Counted from the stretch's first letter, positions 35,391 through 44,708 are shown. The stretch: DNA of 64,000 nucleotides from Comamonas sp. lk (GCF_900564145.1 NZ_UOOB01000002.1:248001-312000), one strand, 5' to 3'. Notes: generated by a model from the letters alone, not told the origin. Numbers and translations: made by a program.

Positions 35391-36476
35391 ATGAGTACCT
35401 CCCCCTTCATCGCCGCCCGCCTGCAATTGCAGCGTGCAGACTTCGAGCTGAATGTCGATCTGGAGCTGCCGGGCCAGGGCGTGACCGCTTTGTTCGGGCC
35501 GTCCGGCTGCGGCAAGACCAGCTGCCTGCGCAGCCTGGCCGGGCTGGAGCGCGCCCGGGGCCGGGTTGCCGTCAAGGAGGCCCTGTGGCAAGACGACGCC
35601 AGCGGCCACTGGCTGCCCACGCACCAGCGGGCGCTGGGCTATGTGTTTCAAGAAGCCAGCCTGTTTGCGCATCTGTCGGTGCAGAAAAACATCGACTACG
35701 GGATGAAGCGTACGCCGGTAGAGCGCCGCCAGGTCTCCAAGGAACGGGCCGTGGAGCTGCTGGGCATCAGCCATCTGATGGATCGCATGCCGGCCACGTT
35801 GTCGGGCGGAGAGCGCCAGCGCGTGGCGATTGCCCGGGCGTTGGCCACCAGTCCCCAGGTGCTGCTGATGGACGAACCCCTGGCCGCACTCGACGCCCAG
35901 CGCAAGGCCGAGGTATTGCCTTATCTGGAGCAGTTGCAGCGCCATCTGCAGATTCCCATCGTCTATGTCAGCCACTCCATGGACGAGGTGGCGCGCCTGG
36001 CCCAACACATGGTGTTGCTCGAAAGCGGCCGGGTGGTGGCCCAAGGCCCGCTGACCGCTTTGCTCTCCCGCCTGGATCTGCCGCTGACACAAGGCGATCT
36101 GGCCTCCAGCGTGATCCATGCCACCGTGCAGACCCACGACATGGTCGACTACCTGAGCACGCTGAGCTTTGACGGCGGCCAGCTGCAATTGGTCATGGCA
36201 CGCCCCAGGCCCATAGGCAGCCAGGTGCAGTTGCGCGTGCAGGCCCGCGATGTCAGCCTGAGCCTGACGCGCGCCGAAGGCAGCAGCATTCTCAACATCC
36301 TTCCTTGCCAGGTACTGGACCTGCGCGAGGACGGTCCGGGCCAGGTCATGGTGTCGCTGCAAAAAGGCTCGGCCCGGCTGCTGGCCCGGATCACCAGACA
36401 CTCCTGCAAGGCACTGCAGCTGCAGGCAGGCAAGCAGGTCTTCGCCCAGATCAAGGGCATGGCCTTGCTGGACTGA
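35391..36476 (+). CDS. modC: Molybdate ABC transporter ATP-binding protein ModC
   Basis: 361 residues. The N-terminal nucleotide-binding domain has Walker A GPSGCGKTS, Q-loop YVFQEASLF, signature LSGGERQRVAIARAL, Walker B LLMDEPLAALD and H-loop YVSHSMDE. A C-terminal TOBE/Mop domain (about 290-355) binds molybdate for trans-inhibition. All motifs needed for ATP hydrolysis are intact. fdhD follows 24 bases after the stop. Confidence 0.95.
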   Translation: MSTSPFIAARLQLQRADFELNVDLELPGQGVTALFGPSGCGKTSCLRSLAGLERARGRVAVKEALWQDDASGHWLPTHQRALGYVFQEASLFAHLSVQKNIDYGMKRTPVERRQVSKERAVELLGISHLMDRMPATLSGGERQRVAIARALATSPQVLLMDEPLAALDAQRKAEVLPYLEQLQRHLQIPIVYVSHSMDEVARLAQHMVLLESGRVVAQGPLTALLSRLDLPLTQGDLASSVIHATVQTHDMVDYLSTLSFDGGQLQLVMARPRPIGSQVQLRVQARDVSLSLTRAEGSSILNILPCQVLDLREDGPGQVMVSLQKGSARLLARITRHSCKALQLQAGKQVFAQIKGMALLD

Positions 36477-36500
36477 AGACTGCGGCGGGCTGAATCGATA

Positions 36501-37403
36501 ATGGCAGCCATGACCGACACCAGTCCCAGCGCCTGTACCCCGCCGCCGCACATTCCCGCCATCAGCCACTTTGCCGTGCAGCGCCACCAGCTGCAGCAAG
36601 AGCCGCTGGCGCAGGATCGCGTGCTGGCCAACGAGGTGCCGATTGCCCTGGTGTTCAACGGCATCTCCCACGCCGTGATGATGGGCACGCCGCTGGATCT
36701 GGAAGACTTTGCCCTGGGTTTTGCACTCAGCGAAGGCATTCTGGACAGCGCTGCCGACTGCTATGGCATCGAGGTCACGCCCGTGGCTGCCGCAGCAGCC
36801 GGCCTGCCTGCCGGCATGGATGGCATGCAGGTGCAGTTGGAGATTTCATCGCGCTGCTTTGCCCGCCTCAAGGACCACCGCCGCAGCATGACGGGGCGTA
36901 CCGGCTGCGGCGTCTGCGGCGTGGAAAGCTTTGCCGCACTGGATCTGGACTTTTCGCCCCTGCCCGCGCATGACTGGCTGGCCCGGGTAGATGTGACCAC
37001 GGTTTGCAGCGCCATCGATGCGCTGTCGGCCAAACAAATTCTCAATGCCCAGGCCGGAGCCATCCACGCCGCCGGCTGGGCCACACTCGATGGTCAGCTG
37101 CACGAAGTGCTGGAAGACGTGGGCCGCCACAACGCCCTGGACAAGCTGCTGGGCCGCCTGGCGCGTACTGCGCGCTTGAGCGAGCCGGGCTTTGTGGTGC
37201 TGTCCAGCCGCGGCAGCCACGAGCTGGTGCGCAAATGCGCCAAGCTGGGCGTGGCGGCGCTGGTCACCATCTCGGCTCCCACCGCCATGGGCGTGCGCAT
37301 GGCCGAGCTGACGGGCTTGCGCTTCTGGGGCCTGTGCCGCCCGCCGCAGGCGGTCTTGTATGCGGCCGGCGGACATGCACTGCCCGACAGCGATAAAGCT
37401 TGA
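36501..37403 (+). CDS. fdhD: Formate dehydrogenase accessory sulfurtransferase FdhD
   Basis: 300 residues. GRTGCGVCGVES contains the CxxC pair that carries sulfur from IscS to the molybdenum cofactor. NEVPIALVFNGISHAVMMGTP, DFALGFALSEGI and EVLEDVGRHNALDK are family signatures. FdhD is needed for activity of formate dehydrogenases. The structural fdh genes are not in the window. Its place at the end of modABC links Mo uptake to formate dehydrogenase maturation. An alternative ATG lies at 36510. Confidence 0.94.
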   Translation: MAAMTDTSPSACTPPPHIPAISHFAVQRHQLQQEPLAQDRVLANEVPIALVFNGISHAVMMGTPLDLEDFALGFALSEGILDSAADCYGIEVTPVAAAAAGLPAGMDGMQVQLEISSRCFARLKDHRRSMTGRTGCGVCGVESFAALDLDFSPLPAHDWLARVDVTTVCSAIDALSAKQILNAQAGAIHAAGWATLDGQLHEVLEDVGRHNALDKLLGRLARTARLSEPGFVVLSSRGSHELVRKCAKLGVAALVTISAPTAMGVRMAELTGLRFWGLCRPPQAVLYAAGGHALPDSDKA

Positions 37404-37491
37404 GCACGCCCCTGCCTGCTCGCCAAGTCCGTAAAATCACAGCTGCTGTGCGGACGCCGTCTGCACTGAACCCAGCCCCTGGATAAACACC

Positions 37492-37899
37492 ATGAACCGC
37501 TGCACCTCCGCTCTCTTCTCGGGCCGTCGCCTGTTGGCCGCCGGCTTGCTGGCCGCTGCCGCCGGCAGCAGCCTGACGGCCATGGCCCAGGGCCTGCCCT
37601 CCAACGAGCCGCGCAACTTTCCGCCCACCGCCTTGTTTGGCGAGCTGACGGTCACCAACTTTCCCGAAGTCGCCATCAACGGCCAGGCCGTTCGCACCAC
37701 TCCCGGCTTTCGTCTGTTCAGCCAGGAGCGCACCATTGTTTTCGCCCACAACTACGCAGGCCAGAAAATGCTGGTCGGCTATGTGATCGAACCCCAGACC
37801 CTTGGCCTGCACACTGCCTGGATTCTGACCCCGGCCGAGATCGAGAAGTACAAGCCCATCCAGCCCAAAACCGGGTTGATGCGCATCTTCGGCAGCTAG
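37492..37899 (+). CDS. Uncharacterised secreted protein downstream of fdhD
   Basis: 135 residues, not recognised. A signal peptide (about 1-33) has a twin-Arg near GRRLLAAGLLAAAAGSS and cleavage after AMA. The rest is a small mixed alpha/beta domain with no cysteines after the first few residues. Motif-like strings are FPPTALFGELTVTNFPEVAING and FAHNYAGQKMLVGYVIEP (parts only). It lies 88 bases after fdhD on the same strand and may belong to the mod-fdhD transcript. No function can be stated. Confidence 0.75.
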   Translation: MNRCTSALFSGRRLLAAGLLAAAAGSSLTAMAQGLPSNEPRNFPPTALFGELTVTNFPEVAINGQAVRTTPGFRLFSQERTIVFAHNYAGQKMLVGYVIEPQTLGLHTAWILTPAEIEKYKPIQPKTGLMRIFGS

Positions 37900-37910
37900 G
37901 TCGCCACTAC

Positions 37911-38005
37911 AAATTGATGAGCTGCTTGCGCACGCTGCGCAATCAGCCCATGACATTTATCTATTAAAACCAAAGTCAGGCATGCGCTAGCTGCTATGAC
38001 TTTTG
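37911..38005. repeat. Pair of opposed dispersed-repeat copies upstream of miaB
   Basis: AAATTGATGAGCTGCTTGCGCA (37911-37932, part of one copy) and, inverted, TGCGCTAGCTGCTATGACTTTTG (37983-38005, part of the other) face each other around an AT-rich spacer. They could form a long imperfect hairpin in the miaB leader. Confidence 0.4.
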
Positions 38006-38048
38006 TGATTGCAGCCACCACAGACTGCAGCGACAACGAGTATTCCCC

Positions 38049-39377
38049 ATGAGCAAAAAAGTCTTCATCAAAACCTTTGGCTGCCAGATGAACGAGTACG
38101 ACTCGGACAAGATGGCCGACGTGCTGGGCGCCGCCCAGGGCTATGAGCCCACGCAGGACGTGGAAGAAGCCGACCTGATCCTGTTCAACACCTGCTCGGT
38201 GCGCGAGAAGGCGCAAGAGAAAGTATTCAGCGATCTGGGCCGCATCAAGCACCTCAAGGAAAAAGGCGTGCTGATCGGCGTGGGCGGCTGCGTGGCCAGC
38301 CAGGAAGGCGAAGAAATCATCAAGCGCGCGCCCTATGTGGACGTGGTCTTCGGCCCGCAAACCCTGCACCGCCTGCCCGATCTGTTGAACGCCCGCGCGG
38401 CCAAGGCCAAACCGCAGGTGGACATCAGCTTCCCCGAGATCGAAAAGTTCGACCACCTGCCGCCGGCCCGTGTCGAAGGTGCTTCGGCCTTTGTCTCCAT
38501 CATGGAAGGCTGCTCCAAGTACTGCAGCTACTGCGTCGTGCCCTATACGCGCGGCGAAGAAGTCAGCCGTCCGTTTGAAGACGTGCTGGTGGAAGTGGCC
38601 GGTCTGGCCGACCAGGGCGTCAAGGAAGTCACGCTGCTGGGCCAGAACGTCAATGCCTATCTGGGCAAGATGGGCGACACGGCCGAGATTGCCGATTTCG
38701 CCTTGCTGCTGGAATACGTGTCCGAAATCCCCGGCATCGAACGCATACGCTACACCACCAGCCATCCCAACGAGTTCACGCCACGCCTGATCGAGGCCTA
38801 CGCCAAGTTGCCCAAGCTGGTCAGCCACCTGCACCTGCCCGTGCAGCACGGCTCGGACAAGATTTTGATGGCCATGAAGCGCGGCTACACGGCTATGGAA
38901 TACAAGAGCACGATTCGCAAGCTGCGCGCCATCCGCCCGGATCTGGCCATGAGCAGCGACTTCATCGTGGGCTTTCCCGGCGAGACGGAAGAAGACTTCC
39001 AGAAGATGATGAAGCTCATCCACGATGTGCGCTTTGACAACTCGTTCAGCTTCATCTTCAGCCCCCGCCCCGGCACGCCCGCCGCCAATCTGCACGACGA
39101 CACGCCGCACGAAGTCAAGCTGCGCCGCCTGCATGAGCTGCAGGCCGTGATCAACAACAACATCAAGGAAATCAGCGAAGAACGCCTGGGCACCGTGCAG
39201 CGTTTGCTGGTCGAAGGCCTGAGCAAACGCGACGGCAGCGAGCTGATGGGCCGCACCGAATGCAACCGCGTGGTCAACTTCCCTGGCAACGAACGCCTGA
39301 TCGGCCAGCTGGTTGATGTCAAAATTACCGAAGCCAAGGCCTACACGCTGCGCGGCGAGGTTGTGCTCAAGGACTGA
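38049..39377 (+). CDS. miaB: tRNA-2-methylthio-N6-dimethylallyladenosine synthase MiaB
   Basis: 442 residues, full length. The N-terminal UPF0004 domain has [27 protein letters not shown] and GGCVASQEG, with the three Cys of the auxiliary 4Fe-4S cluster. The radical-SAM domain has [17 protein letters not shown] (CxxxCxxC). A C-terminal TRAM domain ends the protein. It adds a methylthio group to i6A37 of tRNAs that read U-starting codons. It is followed by a strong terminator. Confidence 0.97.
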   Translation: MSKKVFIKTFGCQMNEYDSDKMADVLGAAQGYEPTQDVEEADLILFNTCSVREKAQEKVFSDLGRIKHLKEKGVLIGVGGCVASQEGEEIIKRAPYVDVVFGPQTLHRLPDLLNARAAKAKPQVDISFPEIEKFDHLPPARVEGASAFVSIMEGCSKYCSYCVVPYTRGEEVSRPFEDVLVEVAGLADQGVKEVTLLGQNVNAYLGKMGDTAEIADFALLLEYVSEIPGIERIRYTTSHPNEFTPRLIEAYAKLPKLVSHLHLPVQHGSDKILMAMKRGYTAMEYKSTIRKLRAIRPDLAMSSDFIVGFPGETEEDFQKMMKLIHDVRFDNSFSFIFSPRPGTPAANLHDDTPHEVKLRRLHELQAVINNNIKEISEERLGTVQRLLVEGLSKRDGSELMGRTECNRVVNFPGNERLIGQLVDVKITEAKAYTLRGEVVLKD

Positions 39378-39427
39378 GCGCCCACTTTCTGCCACCCGCC
39401 ACACTGGCGCGCAGCAGCGCATACCAA

Positions 39428-39462
39428 AGCCTGACGCAGAGAACTCTGCGTCAGGCTTTTTT
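39428..39462 (+). terminator. Terminator of miaB
   Basis: GCCTGACGCAGAG pairs with CTCTGCGTCAGGC around a very short loop and is followed by six T. Confidence 0.9.
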
Positions 39463-39608
39463 CCATTCTGCAGCGGAGTCAAGTCTCAAGTAACAGAACG
39501 TTAAAGGCCATTGCCGACGAAATATCAGCAAAAATCAACAGATAGTATGAAAGCCTGGCTAGGCCTTGCCCTGCCTTCGATTGCCTAGCGCTTCCTGATC
39601 TGGACACC

Positions 39609-41945
39609 ATGAACCTACCAAGCCATGCAGCCGTTTTGCAAGGGGATGCCCTGCACGCCTTTATCGACCAGGCCCACGAGCTGCTCAACGATTACGACGA
39701 AGACCAGTCCGCCATCAATCGCGAGGACCGCATGGCGGCTGCTGCAGAGTTGATGGAGCAGCAGAGCTTTGCCCCCGCCAATGTCAACGATCTGGAGCGC
39801 GTGCACGATTTCTGGCTGATGCTGGACAAGCCCGAGATTGCCAATCGCTTTTTGCAGACGCATCGCCAAAGCGCCTTGCAGTCCGACGAGCGCCGCCCGG
39901 CCGATGCACAGGTGCGCATTGCGCTCAGCGATATCCAGAGCCGTCTGGGCTTTGACAAGGCATCGGCCATCGCGCTGCTCCTGCCCGCAGCCCAGGCCAT
40001 TGCCCAGCTGCCGGCGGACATCGATACCGATCGCTACTGGCACGGCTGGCAGTGGATGACCGACGAGGTCCAGGCCTGGGAAATCGCCGAGCTGGGCGTG
40101 GATCTGCACCGCGCCCGCGAACGCGCCAACCCGGACAACGAGGCCCATCTGGCCCATGGCGATGCCATGGCCCTGGTGCGCAAGGCCGAGCTGGCCCAGA
40201 AACGCGGCAATGCCGGCGCGGCCACCGGCCATGTGCAAAACGCCATCCAGACGCTGCGCGATGCCGCTCCCGAGCAGGAGGTGGATTTTGAACAGTGGAT
40301 GGAGCTGGCCGACCGCGCCCTGCCCGTTGCCACGGCCAGTCTGCCCTCGCTGCTCATGGCCTGCGAGCAGCAATTGCAGCGCACGGAAAACCCGCCGCCC
40401 TCGCCAGCCATCAAGGCCCATCGCAAAGTCAGGATTGTGCGACTGCAGGCCCAGGCCTGTGCGCTGGCAGGCCAGCTGGACGCCGCTTTGCAGCTGGCCC
40501 CGCTGGGCCGCGTGAGCCTGACCGATGACCAGGGCGATCCTTTCAGCGCCTTGCATCTGGAATGGCTGATGCAGGCCGACCGTCTGGACGAGGCCGCGGC
40601 CCTGGCGCTGGAGAGCGTGATGCACGCCCGCCCCCTCTCTGCCGTCGCCGCTTGCAAACTGGCGCAGCAGCGCTTTGACAGCGATGTCGATGCCGACACC
40701 GGCCGCGCCATCACCTGGGCGCTGATTCTTGCCATGGTCCACGCAGATACCGATATGCACTATCTGTTTGCGCAGGAGAAGATGCCAAGCCGTAACGCCG
40801 ATTTCTATCTGGATTTCGTACGCGCACGCGAGCCGCAGAACATCCTGCTCGCCCTGACGCAGGGCATGCGCCATGCCGCCAAGCGCCAGCTGGAACAAGC
40901 CTTGCCCTTGCTAGAGCAATCCGTGGGCCAGCGCCCGGATCTGGCCGACGGCGACAAGCTGTCCGCGCTCTGGGCGGCACGCTTTGCCGTGCTGCCGCTG
41001 GAAGAAGCGCTGGCTCGCCCTTTCCCCGAGGCCTACGGCGCCCATTGGTGCTATGCCGTCGGGGTGACGCTGGACCACGATGAAGAACTGGCCCCGCTGC
41101 TGGGCGGCAAGAAAAAGCTGCCGCCCAGCGAAGTGCGCAGCCAGCTGGCCTTGCGCTACTACGAAGAAAGCTTGCGACGCTTTGAGAGCTTCTGGTCTAC
41201 GGGCCAGGGAGCCTTCAAGGATGCCGATGTGCATGTGTACTCCATGCTGTGCAACAACCTGGCGATCAAATACCGCTTTCAGAATCGCTACGACGAAGCC
41301 GCTGCGCTGCACCACAAAGGCCTGGCCAGCAGCCCGTTTGCCGAGCATCACAACAGCCTGGTGTGGTGCGCGATTGGTAAGGAGGACTACAGCCAGACGG
41401 TGATGGAGGCCGAGCGCCTGTGGCACTTTGCGCAGGAGCATGGCTATGGCCGCCATGATCCGCCCCGCTACCTGCCCTCTGTCGCTTACGCGCTGTACCG
41501 GCTGGACCGCGATGACGAAATCAGCATCTGGACCGAGCGCCTGGATCAATGGTTTCACGAGCTTGACGAAGCCGAACAGCGCAGCGAACGCCGTGACTAT
41601 CTGGCCGCACTGATGGCCATGTTGGATTTTTACTCCATCACCCGCCCCGAGCTGGTGCTGCCACGCCTGCGCAGCCACCAGCAGGAAGTCATTGCCCTAC
41701 GGGACTGCTACCCGCTACGCCGGCTGGCCTGTGCACTGGAAGCCTATCCCGAGCTGCTGGAGGAAGCCCTGGCCCTGCACCAGCAAGCCCAAAGCTATCT
41801 GGACAAGGACAACGACGGCGACGAGAGCGAGCGCCGCGTATCGCGCGAGTGCATTGAGCGCACCGAACGCAAGCTGGCCGAACGTGAGGCTGCGGCCAAT
41901 GGACAAGCGGCTTCCGGCCGCAAGCCATGGTGGAAATTTTGGTGA
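39609..41945 (+). CDS. Large uncharacterised helical-repeat (TPR-like) protein, first gene of a three-gene unit
   Basis: 778 residues, soluble, with no signal peptide or membrane segment. The sequence is alanine- and leucine-rich helical throughout. Many helix pairs look like degenerate TPR units, for example DEAAALHHKGLASSPF near residue 575 and QLEQALPLLEQSVGQRPDL near 430. N-terminal segments are acidic, and the C terminus is charged and ends in PWWKFW. I do not recognise a named family beyond TPR-like architecture. Its last 19 bases overlap the next gene, so expression is coupled. It starts 147 bases after the miaB terminator and presumably has its own promoter. Confidence 0.75.
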   Translation: MNLPSHAAVLQGDALHAFIDQAHELLNDYDEDQSAINREDRMAAAAELMEQQSFAPANVNDLERVHDFWLMLDKPEIANRFLQTHRQSALQSDERRPADAQVRIALSDIQSRLGFDKASAIALLLPAAQAIAQLPADIDTDRYWHGWQWMTDEVQAWEIAELGVDLHRARERANPDNEAHLAHGDAMALVRKAELAQKRGNAGAATGHVQNAIQTLRDAAPEQEVDFEQWMELADRALPVATASLPSLLMACEQQLQRTENPPPSPAIKAHRKVRIVRLQAQACALAGQLDAALQLAPLGRVSLTDDQGDPFSALHLEWLMQADRLDEAAALALESVMHARPLSAVAACKLAQQRFDSDVDADTGRAITWALILAMVHADTDMHYLFAQEKMPSRNADFYLDFVRAREPQNILLALTQGMRHAAKRQLEQALPLLEQSVGQRPDLADGDKLSALWAARFAVLPLEEALARPFPEAYGAHWCYAVGVTLDHDEELAPLLGGKKKLPPSEVRSQLALRYYEESLRRFESFWSTGQGAFKDADVHVYSMLCNNLAIKYRFQNRYDEAAALHHKGLASSPFAEHHNSLVWCAIGKEDYSQTVMEAERLWHFAQEHGYGRHDPPRYLPSVAYALYRLDRDDEISIWTERLDQWFHELDEAEQRSERRDYLAALMAMLDFYSITRPELVLPRLRSHQQEVIALRDCYPLRRLACALEAYPELLEEALALHQQAQSYLDKDNDGDESERRVSRECIERTERKLAEREAAANGQAASGRKPWWKFW

Positions 41946-43129
41946 GTCAAACCCAAGCCAACACAGCCGCCGCCAGCGCCTATCAGGCCCGCGATGTGGT
42001 CAATGCTCCAGCCATCAAGCAGGCCATAGCCCAGCGCAGCGCCGCACGCGGCGATGCGCCCGAGATTTCGGCCTGGCTGGCCAACCATTTCTACCGCCAT
42101 GTGATTGGCAATCTGCAGGCCGAGCCCCCTGTGCTGCAACGCATTGCCAATGCCCATGACTTGCAGCAGCTGCTGGGCCGCCAGGAAGCACCAGCCTGGG
42201 CGCTGGAGCGGCTTGGCAAAAAGGCCATGGGCATTGATCTGCCCGACCTGTGGTGGATAGAGCCGGATGCAGCCATGGTGCTGGCGCTGGAGACACGCCT
42301 GGTGGAGTTTCTCTCCACCCGCAAAGGCACTTCGCTGCAAGGCAAGCTGCAGCGCGTGAACTGCCCTCAGGCCCTGGCGCGCTGGACGCTGGAGCATCTG
42401 GCTTTTCAGAAAAAACAGAGCACGGGCTGGCTGGAGCATTCCAAGAACGCCGTGCACGGCATTGTGCGCGGGCAGCTGGGCATCTTTGTGGAGTTCGACG
42501 CCAAGAGCCCGCAGCTGCGCCAGGAAATGGCTTATGAGAGCCAGATGATGGGCCATTGCGTGGGGCAGTTCTCGGACCGCAAGCACTTCAACGGCGGCTA
42601 TGGCGAGCATTACGCCAGCGGCCTGGAGTCCGGCAAGATGCGCTTGTTCAGCTACCGCACGGGCTCGGCCCAGCCGCGCATCACCGTCAATGCCGTGATG
42701 CAAAAAGACGGCAGTCTGCAGATCGAGCAGATCAAGGGCAAGCAAAACCGCCCCCCGATTGCGCGCTATGCGCCCGATGTCGTAGCCCTGCTCAACCACC
42801 TGCCGCTCAACGACGAAGCGCCGCACGACGCACTGACCATGGGTATTGTGCGTCGCCCGCCCGAGATCTTGGCCGAGGACTCGCAGCTGACGCCCTGGTG
42901 CACCGTGGCCGAGTTGCACAGCGAGAGCGAGCAGCTGTGGCTGCTCAACCGCCATCCGGATCTGCTGCCCCAGCTTCCTCTGCGTACACCGCTGATGCAA
43001 TGGATGGTGGCGGCTCGCAAGGATGCCGTGGACAGCGAAGTCATAGAGCGCATGCCCAAATCTGCAGCGCTGCAGCAGGCACTGCAACTGGCCCGCAAGC
43101 GGCCTTTGCGTGCAGGAGGGCGGGCATGA
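41927..43129 (+). CDS. PcfJ-like domain protein, second gene of the three-gene unit
   Basis: 400 residues from ATG 41927. GTG 41942 is an attractive alternative because it overlaps the previous stop as GTGA. The central region (about 200-275) has SQMMGHCVGQFSDRKHF, then GLESGKMRLFSYRT and PRITVNAVM. This is the order of the PcfJ motif (M-x-HCV ... S-L/F-R ... P-x-x-T-x-x-V), seen in proteins of plasmids, phages and accessory regions. The motif biochemistry is unknown. The N-terminal 190 residues are helical. The C terminus overlaps the next gene by four bases (ATGA). Confidence 0.72.
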   Translation: MVEILVSQTQANTAAASAYQARDVVNAPAIKQAIAQRSAARGDAPEISAWLANHFYRHVIGNLQAEPPVLQRIANAHDLQQLLGRQEAPAWALERLGKKAMGIDLPDLWWIEPDAAMVLALETRLVEFLSTRKGTSLQGKLQRVNCPQALARWTLEHLAFQKKQSTGWLEHSKNAVHGIVRGQLGIFVEFDAKSPQLRQEMAYESQMMGHCVGQFSDRKHFNGGYGEHYASGLESGKMRLFSYRTGSAQPRITVNAVMQKDGSLQIEQIKGKQNRPPIARYAPDVVALLNHLPLNDEAPHDALTMGIVRRPPEILAEDSQLTPWCTVAELHSESEQLWLLNRHPDLLPQLPLRTPLMQWMVAARKDAVDSEVIERMPKSAALQQALQLARKRPLRAGGRA

Positions 43130-43845
43130 GTGGCTGGTGGATTTTTCTGGGTCTGCTGCTGGCCTGGTTCTTCTGGATGCTGCGCAGAGGCTTTAGCAAC
43201 CTGAAGGAAGCCCAAAACCGCGGCGACATGATCAGCTACCAGGCGGGCAGCGCCGAGCGCAACTGGGCGCTGGCGCTGGCCCATCCCACGGCCTATCACG
43301 CCATGCAAGGCGGCTTTGCCAGCCAACTCCAGGGTGCCGACGAAGCCCTGGCCAGGCAGCTGCGCCCCATGGTGCTGCACCATCTGGGCCTGCGCACCGA
43401 TCTTGGCGACGAGCAGATACGCCTGCAATTGCCGGATGCCATGCGTCAGCGCTGGTTCATGCTGGATCTGCAACGCCTGCACCGCAGCGACAATCCCCGC
43501 GCGGCCATGGCATTTGCCTGCGCCCGGGTCACGTTTTTTGTGCGCTGCGCCTATTTGCTGGAATGGGTGGACGAAGAGACGCACTGGGACGTCCTGATGC
43601 TCAACGCCCAGCGCGCCCAGCAGTGCTTTGACAGCTGGCTGAGCTTCGGCCAGGCCTATGCCCAAGGCCGAATCCAGTGGCAGGCACAGGGCCGCTCCGA
43701 TGTGCTGGGCAAGGCCTTCACCCCCGAGGAAGTGGCCCAGTGGGTCACCGAAGCCAAGCACCCCTGGCATGCCATGGACTGGCATCTGCCGCTGACCGCA
43801 GCGCCTGCGCCGCCGGCCGAGCACCCGGCCCAGCTTGCGGCTTGA
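43126..43845 (+). CDS. DUF1266 membrane-anchored protein, third gene of the three-gene unit
   Basis: 239 residues from ATG 43126. An N-terminal membrane segment (WWIFLGLLLAWFFWML, 4-19) anchors a cytosolic domain. The C-terminal half shows the DUF1266 pattern VRCAYLLEWVDEETHWDVL, then QQCFDSWLSFGQAYAQGRIQW. In E. coli, DUF1266 proteins YbeR and YbeU lie in a cluster with J-domain and Sel1-repeat proteins. Function is unknown. A proline- and alanine-rich tail ends the protein. A bidirectional terminator closes the unit. Confidence 0.78.
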   Translation: MSGWWIFLGLLLAWFFWMLRRGFSNLKEAQNRGDMISYQAGSAERNWALALAHPTAYHAMQGGFASQLQGADEALARQLRPMVLHHLGLRTDLGDEQIRLQLPDAMRQRWFMLDLQRLHRSDNPRAAMAFACARVTFFVRCAYLLEWVDEETHWDVLMLNAQRAQQCFDSWLSFGQAYAQGRIQWQAQGRSDVLGKAFTPEEVAQWVTEAKHPWHAMDWHLPLTAAPAPPAEHPAQLAA

Positions 43846-43854
43846 ATCGGCCTG

Positions 43855-43891
43855 CAGCGCTTGAAATGAAAGCGCGAGCCGCTATCAAAAA
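43855..43891. repeat. Dispersed intergenic repeat copy
   Basis: CAGCGCTTGAAATGAAAGCG continues into CGAGCCGCTATCAAAAA: an AGCGCTT/AAAGCGC hairpin followed by the (A)GC(T/C)GCTATCAA tail, as in the 22088 copy. Confidence 0.55.
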
Positions 43892-43892
43892 C

Positions 43893-43917
43893 AAAGGGAC
43901 TGCCGTTCAGTCCCTTT
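43893..43917. terminator. Terminator between the DUF1266 gene and the NlpC/P60 gene
   Basis: AAAGGGACT pairs with AGTCCCTTT around a seven-base loop. T- and A-rich flanks allow use in both directions. Confidence 0.75.
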
Positions 43918-43934
43918 GCTTTATGGCAGCTGCC

Positions 43935-44504
43935 TCATGAAAAAATGCTGCGTGCCTCGGTAAAGCGCTTGGCAAAGTAGACATTGTCCATGCGCACCCG
44001 CTGCACCGTACCGCCGGAAGACGGCGCATGCACAAACTGGCCATTGCCCACAAAAATGCCCATATGCGAGTGAGGCTTGCCCAGGGTGTTGAAAAACACA
44101 AAGTCGCCACGCATCAGGGAGCGCACCTCCACGGGGCTGCTGACCTGCGCCCACTGCGATGTGGTACGCGGCAGGCGACTGGCGGTGATCCCGCCCACCG
44201 CCCACTGGATCAGGCCGCTGCAGTCAAAGCCGCCTTCGGGGGAGTTGCCGCCATAGGTATAAGGCGTGTTGACCACCAGCATGGTGCGCGCCAGCAGGGG
44301 TTCGCGCAGATCATCGGCCAGATTGAGCGCCTGCGCAGAACCCACACCACCGCCTTGAGCTGCAGGCCGAGGTCGGCTCTTGGGAGCTGACGAACAAGCT
44401 GCGAGCAGGCCGGCAAGAGAGGCGGCCAGCACCAGCGCGCAGTGTCTGCGCCCGGCGCTGAAGTCAGTCATGGACATCTTGGCTTGTGCTTTCATGCGGG
44501 CCAT
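43935..44504 (-). CDS. NlpC/P60-family peptidoglycan hydrolase, lipoprotein
   Basis: 189 residues. The signal sequence ends with lipobox LLAACSS. The C-terminal NlpC/P60 domain (about 75-185) has the catalytic Cys in GGFDCSGLIQW, the His in SHMGIFVG and the third polar residue in FVHAPSSGG. It should cut D-Glu-mDAP-type bonds in peptidoglycan stem peptides from the outer-membrane side. Several N-terminal Met codons (44504, 44495, 44477, 44471) are possible starts; the later ones give a normal-length signal peptide. Confidence 0.88.
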   Translation of the reverse strand: MARMKAQAKMSMTDFSAGRRHCALVLAASLAGLLAACSSAPKSRPRPAAQGGGVGSAQALNLADDLREPLLARTMLVVNTPYTYGGNSPEGGFDCSGLIQWAVGGITASRLPRTTSQWAQVSSPVEVRSLMRGDFVFFNTLGKPHSHMGIFVGNGQFVHAPSSGGTVQRVRMDNVYFAKRFTEARSIFS

Positions 44505-44659
44505 GTTCTCAGAAAGCAGGTCGCGACTCCAGCACGTGCGTCAATTCTTACAAAAAATGTGAGCAACTTGTCTCAACTTTTCAGAGTCTTCAAGCAATTT
44601 TCAGCAGATAACTCATATCCAGTAAGCGCTGAAAGCTATGTTTTCAAGAGCAAGACATG

Positions 44660-44688
44660 AAAAAACGCCTGGGTCACAGGCGTTTTTT
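44660..44688 (-). terminator. Terminator of ffh
   Basis: AAAAAACGCCT and AGGCGTTTTTT form the stem 20 bases downstream of the ffh stop. A/T-runs flank both sides, so it may also act on plus-strand transcripts. Confidence 0.88.
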
Positions 44689-44708
44689 GCGGGGCAGTCG
44701 TTAGCCGA

